40,322 bases of DNA, from positions 1 to 40,322 of the forward strand of contig JAUIFY010000016.1 of assembly GCA_030430245.1 (NCBI GenBank). Direction: 5' to 3'. Each line of letters opens with the position of its first letter. Position 1 is the first letter of the stretch. Source of the stretch: a bacterium (GTDB lineage Bacteria; Desulfobacterota; Binatia; UBA12015). The position numbers and the translations under genes were made by a program. Below, piece by piece: positions 31,793 through 39,859 of this stretch. The notes under the pieces were generated by a model that saw only the letters and a list, made by a program, of their open reading frames with translations, did not search any database and was not told where the DNA came from.

Positions 31793-32781
31793 GGGGACTC
31801 CGAAGGGGCTGAGAGAAAGTCGAGGCTGGCCTCTGCAATCCGCCGATGGGCCTCTGCATTGGGATGCGCGTCGTCAGGGGATACCCACAGGGATTGCGGG
31901 TCGCGCACGTCCGCGAACGAGGGCGTCAGGTCGAGGACCTCGACGCCCAGACTCTCGAGGAAGTCGGTCACCTTCCGATACTCGCGTTCGAACGGATATT
32001 CGTCCAGAGAGTGGAGCTCGGGCAGGAGCACCACGCGGAGCCCGATCCCCCGCGACCGGCAAAGCTCGGCGAGGCGCTCGAAGGCCGATCTCGTCTCGTC
32101 CCAGCCCGGCTGCCCCTCCTCGTAGAGCGCGGCGTAGAGCGCGGCGTAGTACTCCCGGAACGTCTGGCCGGGGAAGAGACGGGCCGAGAGCTGCTTCAGG
32201 CGGGACCAGTAGAAGGTGACGATTCGCAAGTTCGCGAGGAACGCCCATCGTGACTTCTGCGGTACGGGCTCGGCGTCGTTGATGAAGTAGAAGACCACGA
32301 CCTCGTCCGGCTCGTAGGCGAGGCCCTTCTCGGCGAAGAGCTCCACCTCCTGGGTGGTGTTGTAGTTGCCGGTCCCGAAGTTGAGCACCTCGGTTGGCCG
32401 CTCCTCGCCCAGCGCCGCCTCGAGTCGGTGCGCGAAGCCGTCCTCCCGACGAACTCCCCACGCGAATGTGAGTGAGTCCCCCAGGAAGACGATCCGGCGA
32501 ACGCCCTCCCCGTCCGCGCGCGGCTCGTCGTCGCGGAGTCCGACGGAGTTGATCTCCACGTCGACCCCCATGAGGCGCGCCCTTCCCCCGGGGCGATGCA
32601 CGTGGCCGATCTTCGGATTCGGCGATTCGATCTTCAGGAGCTGCGCGTACCGCGACATCTCGACGTCGTAGAAGATCCGCGTGGTCAGGTAGAGCCGCAG
32701 CGTGATCTCGCCCAGGACGAGGAACACCCCGACGGAGATCAGCACCAGCGCCAATCCCCGCCCTACCCGCGAAAGCCCCAT
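31789..32781 (-). CDS. Membrane-anchored SGNH/GDSL hydrolase
   Basis: A 330-residue protein with an N-terminal membrane helix (about 9-28) and an extracytoplasmic SGNH domain. IVFLGDSLTFAWGV contains the nucleophile Ser103 (GDS), NFGTGNYNT the oxyanion-hole Gly and Asn, and the late SPDDAHPNAEAHRRIA the catalytic Asp-x-x-His (DDAH). Members deacetylate or acylate sugars or hydrolyse esters, often on cell-surface polysaccharides. A small tandem duplication in the middle gives YAALYAAL. It lies 21 bp downstream of an EamA transporter gene and overlaps the DUF5989-like gene. The start ATG at 32781 begins with a standard signal/anchor. The substrate is unknown. Confidence 0.88.
   Translation of the reverse strand: MGLSRVGRGLALVLISVGVFLVLGEITLRLYLTTRIFYDVEMSRYAQLLKIESPNPKIGHVHRPGGRARLMGVDVEINSVGLRDDEPRADGEGVRRIVFLGDSLTFAWGVRREDGFAHRLEAALGEERPTEVLNFGTGNYNTTQEVELFAEKGLAYEPDEVVVFYFINDAEPVPQKSRWAFLANLRIVTFYWSRLKQLSARLFPGQTFREYYAALYAALYEEGQPGWDETRSAFERLAELCRSRGIGLRVVLLPELHSLDEYPFEREYRKVTDFLESLGVEVLDLTPSFADVRDPQSLWVSPDDAHPNAEAHRRIAEASLDFLSAPSESP
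32122..32145. repeat. Two tandem 12-bp units inside the SGNH gene
   Basis: The 12-mer GTAGAGCGCGGC is repeated exactly twice (32122-32133 and 32134-32145) and is followed by GTAG. On the coding strand this duplicates the four residues YAAL. It is an in-frame slippage product that lengthens a helix by about one turn. Confidence 0.8.
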
Positions 32782-32802
32782 GACCGCGGGAGGGATACCA
32801 CG

Positions 32803-33726
32803 TCAGGGAGCGTCGGTCTCGGCGGCGCTCTCGGCCAGCTCCTCGCCCACCTCCGCGTCCGCCTGCGCGACCGTCGCACCGATCGCGACGAGCACGATGA
32901 GTCCCCCGCCCAACTGCAGCGGCGTCACCCCCTCACCGAGAAAGAAGTACGCCGCGGCGCTGGCGACGACCGGTGTCGCGAGCAACATCATCGAGATCGA
33001 GAACGCGGCGACGTGAGCGTGCGCCCAGTTCGTCAGCACGTGCCCGAGCGTTCCCGGGAACACGGCGAGCGAGAGAAGCACGAGGTACTCGAGACCGGTC
33101 GGTGCGCCCAGGTCCGGCTGCACGACGGCCACGGCCGCCGTGACCACGATTCCCGAAACGGTCGTCATGCCGACGACGTACTCCCAGGGACCGACGCGCT
33201 CGCGCACCTTGCGCGACACGAGGAAATAGCCGGTGAACGCGAAGAGGTTCGCAAAGGCGAGCAGGTCGCCCGACATCGAGACCACCGGGGAGCCGGCCGA
33301 TCCGACGACCACGAGTGCCGTTCCCGCGAGCGCCACACCGGCCCACAGGATCGCGACCCGATGGAGGTGCTCGCCGAACATGGGCCCGGCGACGAGCAGG
33401 ACGAGCACCGGCTGAAGCGCGCCGATGATCGTGACGTTCGCGACGCTGGTCATCTTCATCGCGCTGAAGAAGAGGATCTGGTGGAGGCCGAAGCACGCCC
33501 CACCTGCGAGGCAGCCGAAGAACCAGTCCCGGCCGAGCCGGCGACGCATCGAGGGCACCACGAGGGCCGAGAGCCAGAGGAGCGGAATCGCGAACCACAG
33601 TCGATAGAACGCGACGACGAGCCCCGCGGGCGAGACCGCCTTGATGGCGACCGCGCTGTAGCCCCACATCCCGATGGTGGCGGCTACGGCGACGTGTGCC
33701 CATGCAACCGTGCGCCGCTCGTCCAT
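32803..33726 (-). CDS. EamA / drug-metabolite transporter family protein
   Basis: A 307-residue inner-membrane protein with about ten predicted helices forming two EamA repeats. The first starts AHVAVAATIGMWGYSAVAIK with the typical W-G-x-x-x-x-x-K signature followed by FYRLWFAIPLLWLSAL. The second includes ANLFAFTGYFLVSRKVRER and ends SMMLLATPVVASAAAYFFLGEGVTP, a strong EamA closing signature. Family members export amino acids, nucleotide-sugar-like metabolites or unknown compounds. The last 25 residues are acidic and cytoplasmic. It is followed at 21 bp by the SGNH gene, suggesting an operon. It is divergent from the methyltransferase (about 80 bp). The substrate is not predictable. Confidence 0.9.
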   Translation of the reverse strand: MDERRTVAWAHVAVAATIGMWGYSAVAIKAVSPAGLVVAFYRLWFAIPLLWLSALVVPSMRRRLGRDWFFGCLAGGACFGLHQILFFSAMKMTSVANVTIIGALQPVLVLLVAGPMFGEHLHRVAILWAGVALAGTALVVVGSAGSPVVSMSGDLLAFANLFAFTGYFLVSRKVRERVGPWEYVVGMTTVSGIVVTAAVAVVQPDLGAPTGLEYLVLLSLAVFPGTLGHVLTNWAHAHVAAFSISMMLLATPVVASAAAYFFLGEGVTPLQLGGGLIVLVAIGATVAQADAEVGEELAESAAETDAP

Positions 33727-33808
33727 GCGTACTCACCCGTATCGGTTGCCCCGAGCGCGGGCCAGGCTCCGTGGCGCCCGCGGCTCCTTCGTGATTAGAC
33801 GAGCGTGG

Positions 33809-34486
33809 ATGGAGCGCACTCCCGAGCCCGACCTGATGGACGACGACGAGCAGGCGCGCGCGTACGCGTACGCCGACTTCGCGGAGCCCCACGACCGGTT
33901 CGTCGCGCTCTTCCGTGAACGCCTTCCCAGCGCCGCACCCCGCGTGCTCCTCGATCTCGGCTGTGGACCGGGCGACGTTTCCCGCCGTCTGGCCCGCGCG
34001 TTTCCCGCCGCGCGGGTGATCGGGCTCGACGGCTCTCGTGCGATGCTCGAGGTCGGCCGCGAACAGACGCGCGCGGCTGGACTCGACGACCGGATCGACC
34101 TCCGGCACGCCTATCTCCCGACCGACGACCTACCGACCGAGAGCCCGGACGCCGTGGTCTCGAACAGTCTCCTCCATCACCTCGCGTCGCCCGCGGTTCT
34201 CTGGGACACCATCCGGGCTCTCGCGCGCCCCGGCACGGCCGTCTTCCTCATGGACCTCATGCGGCCGACGAGCGCCACGCAAGCTCGCGCGCTCGTCGAG
34301 CAGTACGCCGCGGAGGAGCCCGACGTCCTGCGTCGCGACTTCGAGAACTCGCTTCACGCCGCCTACCGGCCCGACGAGGTCGCCGCCCAGATCGACCGAG
34401 CCGGCCTCGGGTGGCTTCGCGTCGAACCCGTGGGCGACCGCCACCTCATCGCACACGGGATGGCGTCGGCCATGGAGGACGCATGA
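33809..34486 (+). CDS. Class I SAM-dependent methyltransferase
   Basis: A 225-residue cytoplasmic protein. Motif I is VLLDLGCGPGDVSRRLA (GCGPG at 51-55). VIGLDGSRAML holds the acidic residue that binds the SAM ribose. The segment PDAVVSNSLLHHL is motif IV-like, followed by GTAVFLMDLMRP. This suits Methyltransf_11/25 enzymes acting on small molecules, lipids or tRNA. The C-terminal YRPDEVAAQIDRAGLGWLRVE is typical. The start is ATG 33809; a GTG at 33791 is an in-frame alternative. Its stop overlaps the start of the next gene as ATGA, so the two are translationally coupled. The substrate is unknown. Confidence 0.9.
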   Translation: MERTPEPDLMDDDEQARAYAYADFAEPHDRFVALFRERLPSAAPRVLLDLGCGPGDVSRRLARAFPAARVIGLDGSRAMLEVGREQTRAAGLDDRIDLRHAYLPTDDLPTESPDAVVSNSLLHHLASPAVLWDTIRALARPGTAVFLMDLMRPTSATQARALVEQYAAEEPDVLRRDFENSLHAAYRPDEVAAQIDRAGLGWLRVEPVGDRHLIAHGMASAMEDA

Positions 34487-34938
34487 ACCGCATCGGACTC
34501 GTCTCGCTGATCCTTCTGACACTCGCTCCGCTCGCTGCGACGGACGTACACGCCTTCCGCGCGAAGCTCGTCGACGCCCGCTGGGACGCCGAAGCGGGAA
34601 TCCCGAAGGGCAGCGACGTCAGCGACGACGGCCACGTGCTCACGACCACGTTCCCGGCGGGCCCCGCCGAGCTCGTCGCCCACGCGATCCTCGAGTACGA
34701 CGTTTCCCGCGGCACGGACGGGATCCTGCAGTTCCTCTCGAGCCACCCGTGGATGAAGTGCGAGGCCCCCGATGGCCTCGTGGTCGGCGAGTCGGGGCGG
34801 GTCCCGGTCGTCTGCAAGCCCGTTCCCGACAAGCTCGCACGCCTCCGCAAGAAGACCCGCGTGACGATCAAGGCCGATCCCCCCGGCGGAGGAATGCACC
34901 GGAAGATCTTCTGGGTGCTCGTTCCGACGACGGATTGA
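34483..34938 (+). CDS. Secreted protein of unknown function (coupled to methyltransferase)
   Basis: A 151-residue protein with a signal peptide ([20 protein letters not shown], cleavage near DVHA at 24). The mature part alternates short strands: [35 protein letters not shown], and [13 protein letters not shown]. Two Cys (MKCEA, VVCKP) may form a disulfide. I recognise no family; it may be a small beta-sandwich. The gene starts in an ATGA overlap with a cytoplasmic methyltransferase stop. This predicts coupled expression but makes a shared biochemical task across compartments uncertain. Confidence 0.78.
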   Translation: MNRIGLVSLILLTLAPLAATDVHAFRAKLVDARWDAEAGIPKGSDVSDDGHVLTTTFPAGPAELVAHAILEYDVSRGTDGILQFLSSHPWMKCEAPDGLVVGESGRVPVVCKPVPDKLARLRKKTRVTIKADPPGGGMHRKIFWVLVPTTD

Positions 34939-35047
34939 CCCCGATTTCCGGCGCTTTCTCCCTCATCTCCGCCCCCGCACGTGCCGATGTCCTCCAAGAG
35001 GGAACGGGGCCGGACCTGCGTCCAACCCGGAAACGGACGAGCAGCGC

Positions 35048-37309
35048 GTGTGGGAGAAATTCACGGACTGGGCCATTCCGGCCCGGCTTCGACGGCAGGG
35101 CCCGGATACCACCCGGCGCGCACGCCTCCTTCTCACGTTCACGGGCGCGATGTTCGGCCTGGGGGTGACGGGCATCGTCTTCCTGCTCACGATCGAGCCC
35201 GAGCCCCTGAGCCCACGCATGTTGGCGATCGCCCTCCCGACGGCCCTTGCGGGCTCCGTCCCGGCGATCCTCCGTTCGACGGGATCACTCACGCTCGCCG
35301 GGAACCTCGGAGCCGCCCTCGCGTTCTTCTCCATCGCCTTCGTCGCGTTCCAGACGGGCGGCCTCGGGCGCCCCATCCTGGGCATTCAGGCCCTGGTGCC
35401 GCTCGTCGCCGTGCTCGTGTCCGGGGTGCGTTGGGGCGTCTTCTGGACGGTGCTCGCGTGCCTGGAGGCAGGCCTGCTCTTCTACCTCCACCTCGAGGGC
35501 TTCGAGTTCCCGGAGCCGCCGGCCCCCGGGGTCCAGGACCGGGTCAATCTCGTTCTCTCGGTCATGTTGTTCGTGATGGTGCTGGTCCTGGGCACGATCT
35601 ACGAGTCCCTCAAGAACGCGGCCCTCGACCACTTCCAGCGGGCGAACCGGAACCTCGCCAAGGCACGCGATGCGGCCGAAGCGGCGACGCGTGCCGCAGA
35701 GGAGGCGAGCCGCGCACGCTCCGCCTTCCTCGCGACGATGAGCCACGAGATCCGCACCCCGATGAACGCGGTCATCGGCATGGCCGGTCTCCTCGAAGGG
35801 ACCGAGCTCACCGACGAGCAACGCGACTTCGCGGCCACGATTCGCCAGAGTGGGGACTCGCTCCTCACCGTGCTGAACGACATCCTCGATTTCTCGAAGA
35901 TCGAGTCCGGAAAGCTCGAGGTCGAGGCGACGGCCTTCGATCTGCAGTCGACGATCGAGGAGGCCGTCGACGTGCTGGCGATCAAGGCCAAGGAGGCCGG
36001 GATCGAGCTCCTACACGAGTCGTCGCCGGACCTTCCCCGCAACGTCGTCGGCGACTCGACGCGCGTGCGGCAGATCCTCCTGAACTTGCTCTCCAACGCG
36101 GTCAAGTTCACCGAGGAGGGCGAGGTGCACCTCGCGGTCGAGGCGGAGAAGCTCGAGACCGGCCCCTACGAGATCCACTTCGCCGTGCGCGACACCGGGA
36201 TCGGGATTCCCGCCGACCGGATGGGCATGCTCTTCGACTCCTTCACACAGGTCGACGCGTCGACCACGCGAAAGTACGGCGGCACCGGTCTCGGTCTCGC
36301 GATCTCGAACCGTCTGGCCGAGCTCCTGGGCGGCCGGATGTGGGTCGAGAGCGAGGAAGGCGCCGGCTCGACGTTCCACTTCACGATCCTCGCCAAGCGC
36401 GCTCCCGACGGCGCGGCGATGACCGAGAAGCAGGCGGCCAAGGTCCTGCAGGGCAAGAGAGTCCTCATCGTCGACGACAACGCGACCAACCGACAGATCC
36501 TCGAACGCGTGACCGCGTCGTGGGGCATGGAGCCCACCCTCTGCGAGAGCGGCCGGCAGGCGACGAGCGAGCTGCTCACGGCGAACCCGTACGACGTCGC
36601 CATTCTCGACATGTTCATGCCCGAGATGGACGGCGCGGAGCTCGCGCGCAGGATCCACTCGCTGAAGAAGCGCGCGGGGCTCCCTCTCGTTCTGCTCAGC
36701 TCGTCGGGAGCGATCCTCGAGGAGTCGGGCGACCAGGAGAGCCGCGCTCACTTCGCCGCAACGCTTTCCAAGCCGGCGAAGCCGCGCCAGCTCGCATCGA
36801 CCCTCTCCGGGATCTTCGGCGCGAGGAAGACGGCGAGGAAGCCGGCATCCGATCTCCCCGCCGACATGGGCGCGAGGCACCCACTTCGGATTCTGCTGGC
36901 CGAAGACAACCGCGTGAACCAGAAGGTCGCGGTCAAGATCCTGGAGAGGATCGGCTACTCCACCCAGGTCGTCGAAAACGGCGCTCTGGCCCTCGAAGCG
37001 ATCGAGCGCGAGACCTTCGACGTGGTGCTGATGGACCTACAAATGCCGGAGCTCGACGGCATCGGAGCGACCCGGAAGCTGCGCGAACGCCACCCCGGCG
37101 AGGCAGAGCGCCCCCGGGTCATCGCCCTCACCGCCAACGTCCTCGAGGAGGAGCGCACGGCGTGCCTCCAGGCGGGTATGGACGATTTTCTGGGCAAGCC
37201 CCTCGCGGTGCCTGCGTTGATCCAAGCGCTCGAGAAGTGCGTGCGGAGAGCGGACGGGGGCGCCCCGCGGTCGGGCATCGAGCCCGAATCGACCCCGGCC
37301 CCCGGCTGA
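35048..37309 (+). CDS. Hybrid sensor histidine kinase with two receiver domains
   Basis: 753 residues from a GTG start. An N-terminal membrane sensor has about six helices (about 24-183) without an obvious PAS domain. A coiled coil (190-225) leads to His[15 protein letters not shown] with phospho-acceptor His233. The HATPase domain has the N box [12 protein letters not shown]1 DTGIGIP and G2 [10 protein letters not shown]. The first receiver has VLIVDDN (Asp476, Asp477) and phospho-acceptor Asp521 in [12 protein letters not shown]. The second has LLAEDN (Glu619, Asp620) and Asp663 in [12 protein letters not shown]. The layout matches BarA/GacS-like hybrids, but no Hpt domain is present, so the phosphorelay needs an Hpt partner elsewhere. 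It stands about 110 bp after the secreted-protein gene. The signal is unknown. Confidence 0.95.
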   Translation: MWEKFTDWAIPARLRRQGPDTTRRARLLLTFTGAMFGLGVTGIVFLLTIEPEPLSPRMLAIALPTALAGSVPAILRSTGSLTLAGNLGAALAFFSIAFVAFQTGGLGRPILGIQALVPLVAVLVSGVRWGVFWTVLACLEAGLLFYLHLEGFEFPEPPAPGVQDRVNLVLSVMLFVMVLVLGTIYESLKNAALDHFQRANRNLAKARDAAEAATRAAEEASRARSAFLATMSHEIRTPMNAVIGMAGLLEGTELTDEQRDFAATIRQSGDSLLTVLNDILDFSKIESGKLEVEATAFDLQSTIEEAVDVLAIKAKEAGIELLHESSPDLPRNVVGDSTRVRQILLNLLSNAVKFTEEGEVHLAVEAEKLETGPYEIHFAVRDTGIGIPADRMGMLFDSFTQVDASTTRKYGGTGLGLAISNRLAELLGGRMWVESEEGAGSTFHFTILAKRAPDGAAMTEKQAAKVLQGKRVLIVDDNATNRQILERVTASWGMEPTLCESGRQATSELLTANPYDVAILDMFMPEMDGAELARRIHSLKKRAGLPLVLLSSSGAILEESGDQESRAHFAATLSKPAKPRQLASTLSGIFGARKTARKPASDLPADMGARHPLRILLAEDNRVNQKVAVKILERIGYSTQVVENGALALEAIERETFDVVLMDLQMPELDGIGATRKLRERHPGEAERPRVIALTANVLEEERTACLQAGMDDFLGKPLAVPALIQALEKCVRRADGGAPRSGIEPESTPAPG

Positions 37310-37318
37310 GCCCGCTTC

Positions 37319-37795
37319 CTACTCCTCGTCTTCCTTCGGCAACCGGAACTTCTTGTGGCAGGACTTGCAGCTCTTGAACATCTTCCGGCTGGCCGACTTC
37401 ACGTCGCCGCCGTCGCGCGCCGCCTTGGCAACGTCGGTCGCGGCGTCCTTCAGGTACGTGGAGAACGCCTGGAACTCGTCCCACGACGCCCAGATGTTCT
37501 TCTTGGCACGCGAGTCCTCGCCCGTGCTGCCCTCGGGGAACAGCTCGTCGAACTTCGGCATGAGCGCGGCGATGTTGTCGGCCGGCGCCGCGGCGTCCGC
37601 CGGGTTGCCCGCCTTCAGCGCGTCGTTGATCGTCTTCGCGTCGTCACCGACCTTCTCCATGAGCTCGATCCGGTCCCGGATCGGCCCCGGCGGCAAGCTC
37701 TCCCAGTCGTCGGCCATCACGAGGGAGGGGAGGAGCAGGGAGCCGCCGAGCAACGCGGTCCACACGAACGTCTCGATTCGCTTCAACGTGTGCAT
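37319..37795 (-). CDS. Cytochrome c' (class II cytochrome c)
   Basis: A 158-residue periplasmic protein. Residues 1-28 form a signal peptide ending LVMA. The mature part is helical: PIRDRIELMEKVGDDAK contains the Arg/Met arrangement of the cytochrome c' first helix (Met47). The haem-binding CKSCHKKF is at 143-150, near the C-terminus as in class II. Cytochromes c' bind NO or act in electron transfer. It has a GAGAGGAG Shine-Dalgarno and follows the sulfatase-like gene by 20 bp in an apparent four-gene reverse operon. It converges on the hybrid kinase gene with 9 bp between stops. Confidence 0.92.
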   Translation of the reverse strand: MHTLKRIETFVWTALLGGSLLLPSLVMADDWESLPPGPIRDRIELMEKVGDDAKTINDALKAGNPADAAAPADNIAALMPKFDELFPEGSTGEDSRAKKNIWASWDEFQAFSTYLKDAATDVAKAARDGGDVKSASRKMFKSCKSCHKKFRLPKEDEE

Positions 37796-37815
37796 CGCTC
37801 CTCTCCCTATCAGAG

Positions 37816-39618
37816 TCACTCCGCGTAGCCCAGAGCTTCGAGCTTCTTGCGACGCTCGGGGTCGAGCGGTGCGGTGGCGTCGCGACGATCGGCGGCGGCC
37901 TCGCGGCCTGCGTCGCAGGCGTCCGCGCGGCGATCCAGCTCGGCGCGCAGCGCCGCAACCCGGGCGCCGGTGATCGCGGCCGGATCGATCGGTTTCGCCT
38001 CGCCCGGATCGCGATCGAGCTCGAAAAGCGCGTCCACTTCGCCCTTCCGACGGACGATCTTCAGAGAGCCGGAGCGCACCGCGCGAGCGTTGCCCGGGGC
38101 CGTCTCGGCGTAGAGGGTCCGTCGGGGCGGCTCGGCGCCCGACGGATTCCGCACGGCGCCGGCGAGGCTCGTCCCGTCGACGACGGCCGGAAGCGGCAGA
38201 CCGAGCAGATCGAGCACGGTCGGCACGATGTCCACCAGCCCGACCGGCTCTCGAACGACACCGGGCTTCGCGAGCCCCGGTGCCCAGACGATGAGCGGCA
38301 CGCGGAGGACCTCTCCGTAGACGGACCAGCCGTGCCCATGGTCCCCGTGCTCGAAGAACGCCTCGCCGTGATCCGACGTGAGGACGAGGATCGTCTCGTC
38401 GCCGAGCCCCAGCGACGTCATCTGCCGGACGAGCCCGGCGACGAGGTCGTCGAGCTGACGGACGAGCTGATCGTACCGGCGGAGGTCGTGGAACGCGGGA
38501 TCGTATGTCGGCCCTCGCTGCGGTGTGGGTACGGGCTCGTCGAACAGCTTCGCGTAGGCTCCGGCGGGACGACGGGGCCCGTGGACCTGATACGTGTGAA
38601 CGAAGAGGAAGAAGCGCCGATCGCGATTCTCCCGGATCCAGGTCTCGGCGGCGCGGAACGTCTTCGGGCCGTAGCCCGTTGGTGTGATGATGCCGGGAGC
38701 GGGAGAGTTGCCGTCGGCGACCATCTGCTTCAGCTCGACGAAGGAATCGAAGCCGCGGGCGAACCCGTAGGGCGGGGACATGTAGGCGTTCTCGGTGACG
38801 GCGGCCGTGGTATAGCCGGCGCGACTCAGATGCTCGGCGAGCGTGTCGATCTCGTCGGACATCGTGTCCTCGGCGCGGACGCCCCACACACCGTGTCGAC
38901 ACGGCTCGGTGCCCGTGAGCATCGTCATGTGCGACGGCGGAGTCGACGTCGCCGGCGCCAATGCGGACTCGAATCGAACTCCCTCGTCCGCGAGTTCGTC
39001 CATCCGCGGGGTCGTCGGTCGCGAAGCACCGTACATCGACATCCGATCCGGACGAAGCGTATCGAGCGACACGAGCACGACGTTGCGAACGGGCTTCTCG
39101 GGGAAGCGCGCGACGAGCCACCGCGGGGCTCCCAGCAACGGCGTCCCCTCGCCTTCGGCCCCCCGCGGCCGCGCTCGGAGCTCGACCCGCACCTCCCGCC
39201 CGACGAGCTTCTTCGGATCGAGAACGATCCGGTGCCAGCCGGCGGCGGCCGTCGGGCCGAGAACGAGACGGCTCGTCGCGGACGCTTCCCCGCTCCGGGC
39301 GACCAGCTCGAAGTGCCACTCGCCCCCGCGCGCTCCGCGAACGCCGACCCAGGCCTCGAGACGAGCCTCTGCGCCGACGACGCCCCCGGCGGCGCGCACG
39401 GCGACGGACGTGCCCTCGCGCAGCGCGTCCCGCGCCACGGGCCGCGTGTCGTCCTCGAGCTCGGCCGAAGTCGTGGGAACGAGGAACGGCTCGACCTCGA
39501 AAACCCGGCGGCTCTCACGCGCCGCCGCCGGTGCGGCGCCGACGACGAGGGCCCACAGGATCAGCCACGCGAGCCATGCCCTGTCGCCGCCGTCGCACGG
39601 GCGCGAGGGACTTCTCAT
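37816..39618 (-). CDS. Sulfatase-like alkaline-phosphatase-superfamily enzyme (Thr at nucleophile position)
   Basis: A 600-residue protein. An N-terminal signal or membrane anchor (about 14-33) is followed by a roughly 140-residue beta-rich domain, then a sulfatase fold from about 176. VVLVSLDTLRPD supplies a metal Asp (186), TSDHGEAFFEHGDH the Asp-His metal pair, and HGHGWSVYGEVLRVPL is a conserved late loop. The nucleophile region is ATSTPPSHMTMLTG. Aligning the closing T-G with true sulfatases puts Thr226 where the formylglycine Cys/Ser should be and His230 where Arg is usual. The T-x-x-S-H form appears in many deltaproteobacterial sulfatases. It may act as a phospho- or sulfo-ester hydrolase or transferase. 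Its start overlaps the TPR-lipoprotein stop. Confidence 0.85.
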   Translation of the reverse strand: MRSPSRPCDGGDRAWLAWLILWALVVGAAPAAARESRRVFEVEPFLVPTTSAELEDDTRPVARDALREGTSVAVRAAGGVVGAEARLEAWVGVRGARGGEWHFELVARSGEASATSRLVLGPTAAAGWHRIVLDPKKLVGREVRVELRARPRGAEGEGTPLLGAPRWLVARFPEKPVRNVVLVSLDTLRPDRMSMYGASRPTTPRMDELADEGVRFESALAPATSTPPSHMTMLTGTEPCRHGVWGVRAEDTMSDEIDTLAEHLSRAGYTTAAVTENAYMSPPYGFARGFDSFVELKQMVADGNSPAPGIITPTGYGPKTFRAAETWIRENRDRRFFLFVHTYQVHGPRRPAGAYAKLFDEPVPTPQRGPTYDPAFHDLRRYDQLVRQLDDLVAGLVRQMTSLGLGDETILVLTSDHGEAFFEHGDHGHGWSVYGEVLRVPLIVWAPGLAKPGVVREPVGLVDIVPTVLDLLGLPLPAVVDGTSLAGAVRNPSGAEPPRRTLYAETAPGNARAVRSGSLKIVRRKGEVDALFELDRDPGEAKPIDPAAITGARVAALRAELDRRADACDAGREAAADRRDATAPLDPERRKKLEALGYAE

Positions 39619-39839
39619 TCCGCCGCGAGCGCTTCCAGCCGACCGCGGGCTTCGTCCGCCTGGGGCGAATCGGGGTACTGCTCGACGATCTTTCGGTAGA
39701 TCTTGCGCGCGTTCTCGAGGTTGTCCTGCACCTCTTCGAGCTGCGCCGTCTCGAGCATCTCCTGGGCGCCGCCCCCCGGACAACCCACCAGCGCCATCGA
39801 CACCGCAGCCGCGGCCAGGAACCGTGTCGTCTTCGTCAT
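39615..39839 (-). CDS. Small TPR-containing lipoprotein
   Basis: A 74-residue precursor. The signal sequence ends in a lipobox ALVGC with Cys20 as the lipidation site. The mature 54 residues contain one tetratricopeptide unit: NLENARKIYRKIVEQYPDSP followed by QADEARGRLEAL, of the YbgF/BamD-like kind. A lipid-anchored, one-repeat protein could dock to a partner at a membrane. The stop TGA overlaps the start of the sulfatase-like gene (ATGA), and the MgtE-like gene ends 20 bp upstream, so all lie in one transcript. The start at 39839 gives the correct lipobox. Confidence 0.82.
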   Translation of the reverse strand: MTKTTRFLAAAAVSMALVGCPGGGAQEMLETAQLEEVQDNLENARKIYRKIVEQYPDSPQADEARGRLEALAAE

Positions 39840-39859
39840 CGACACGAAGGTACCCCTCC

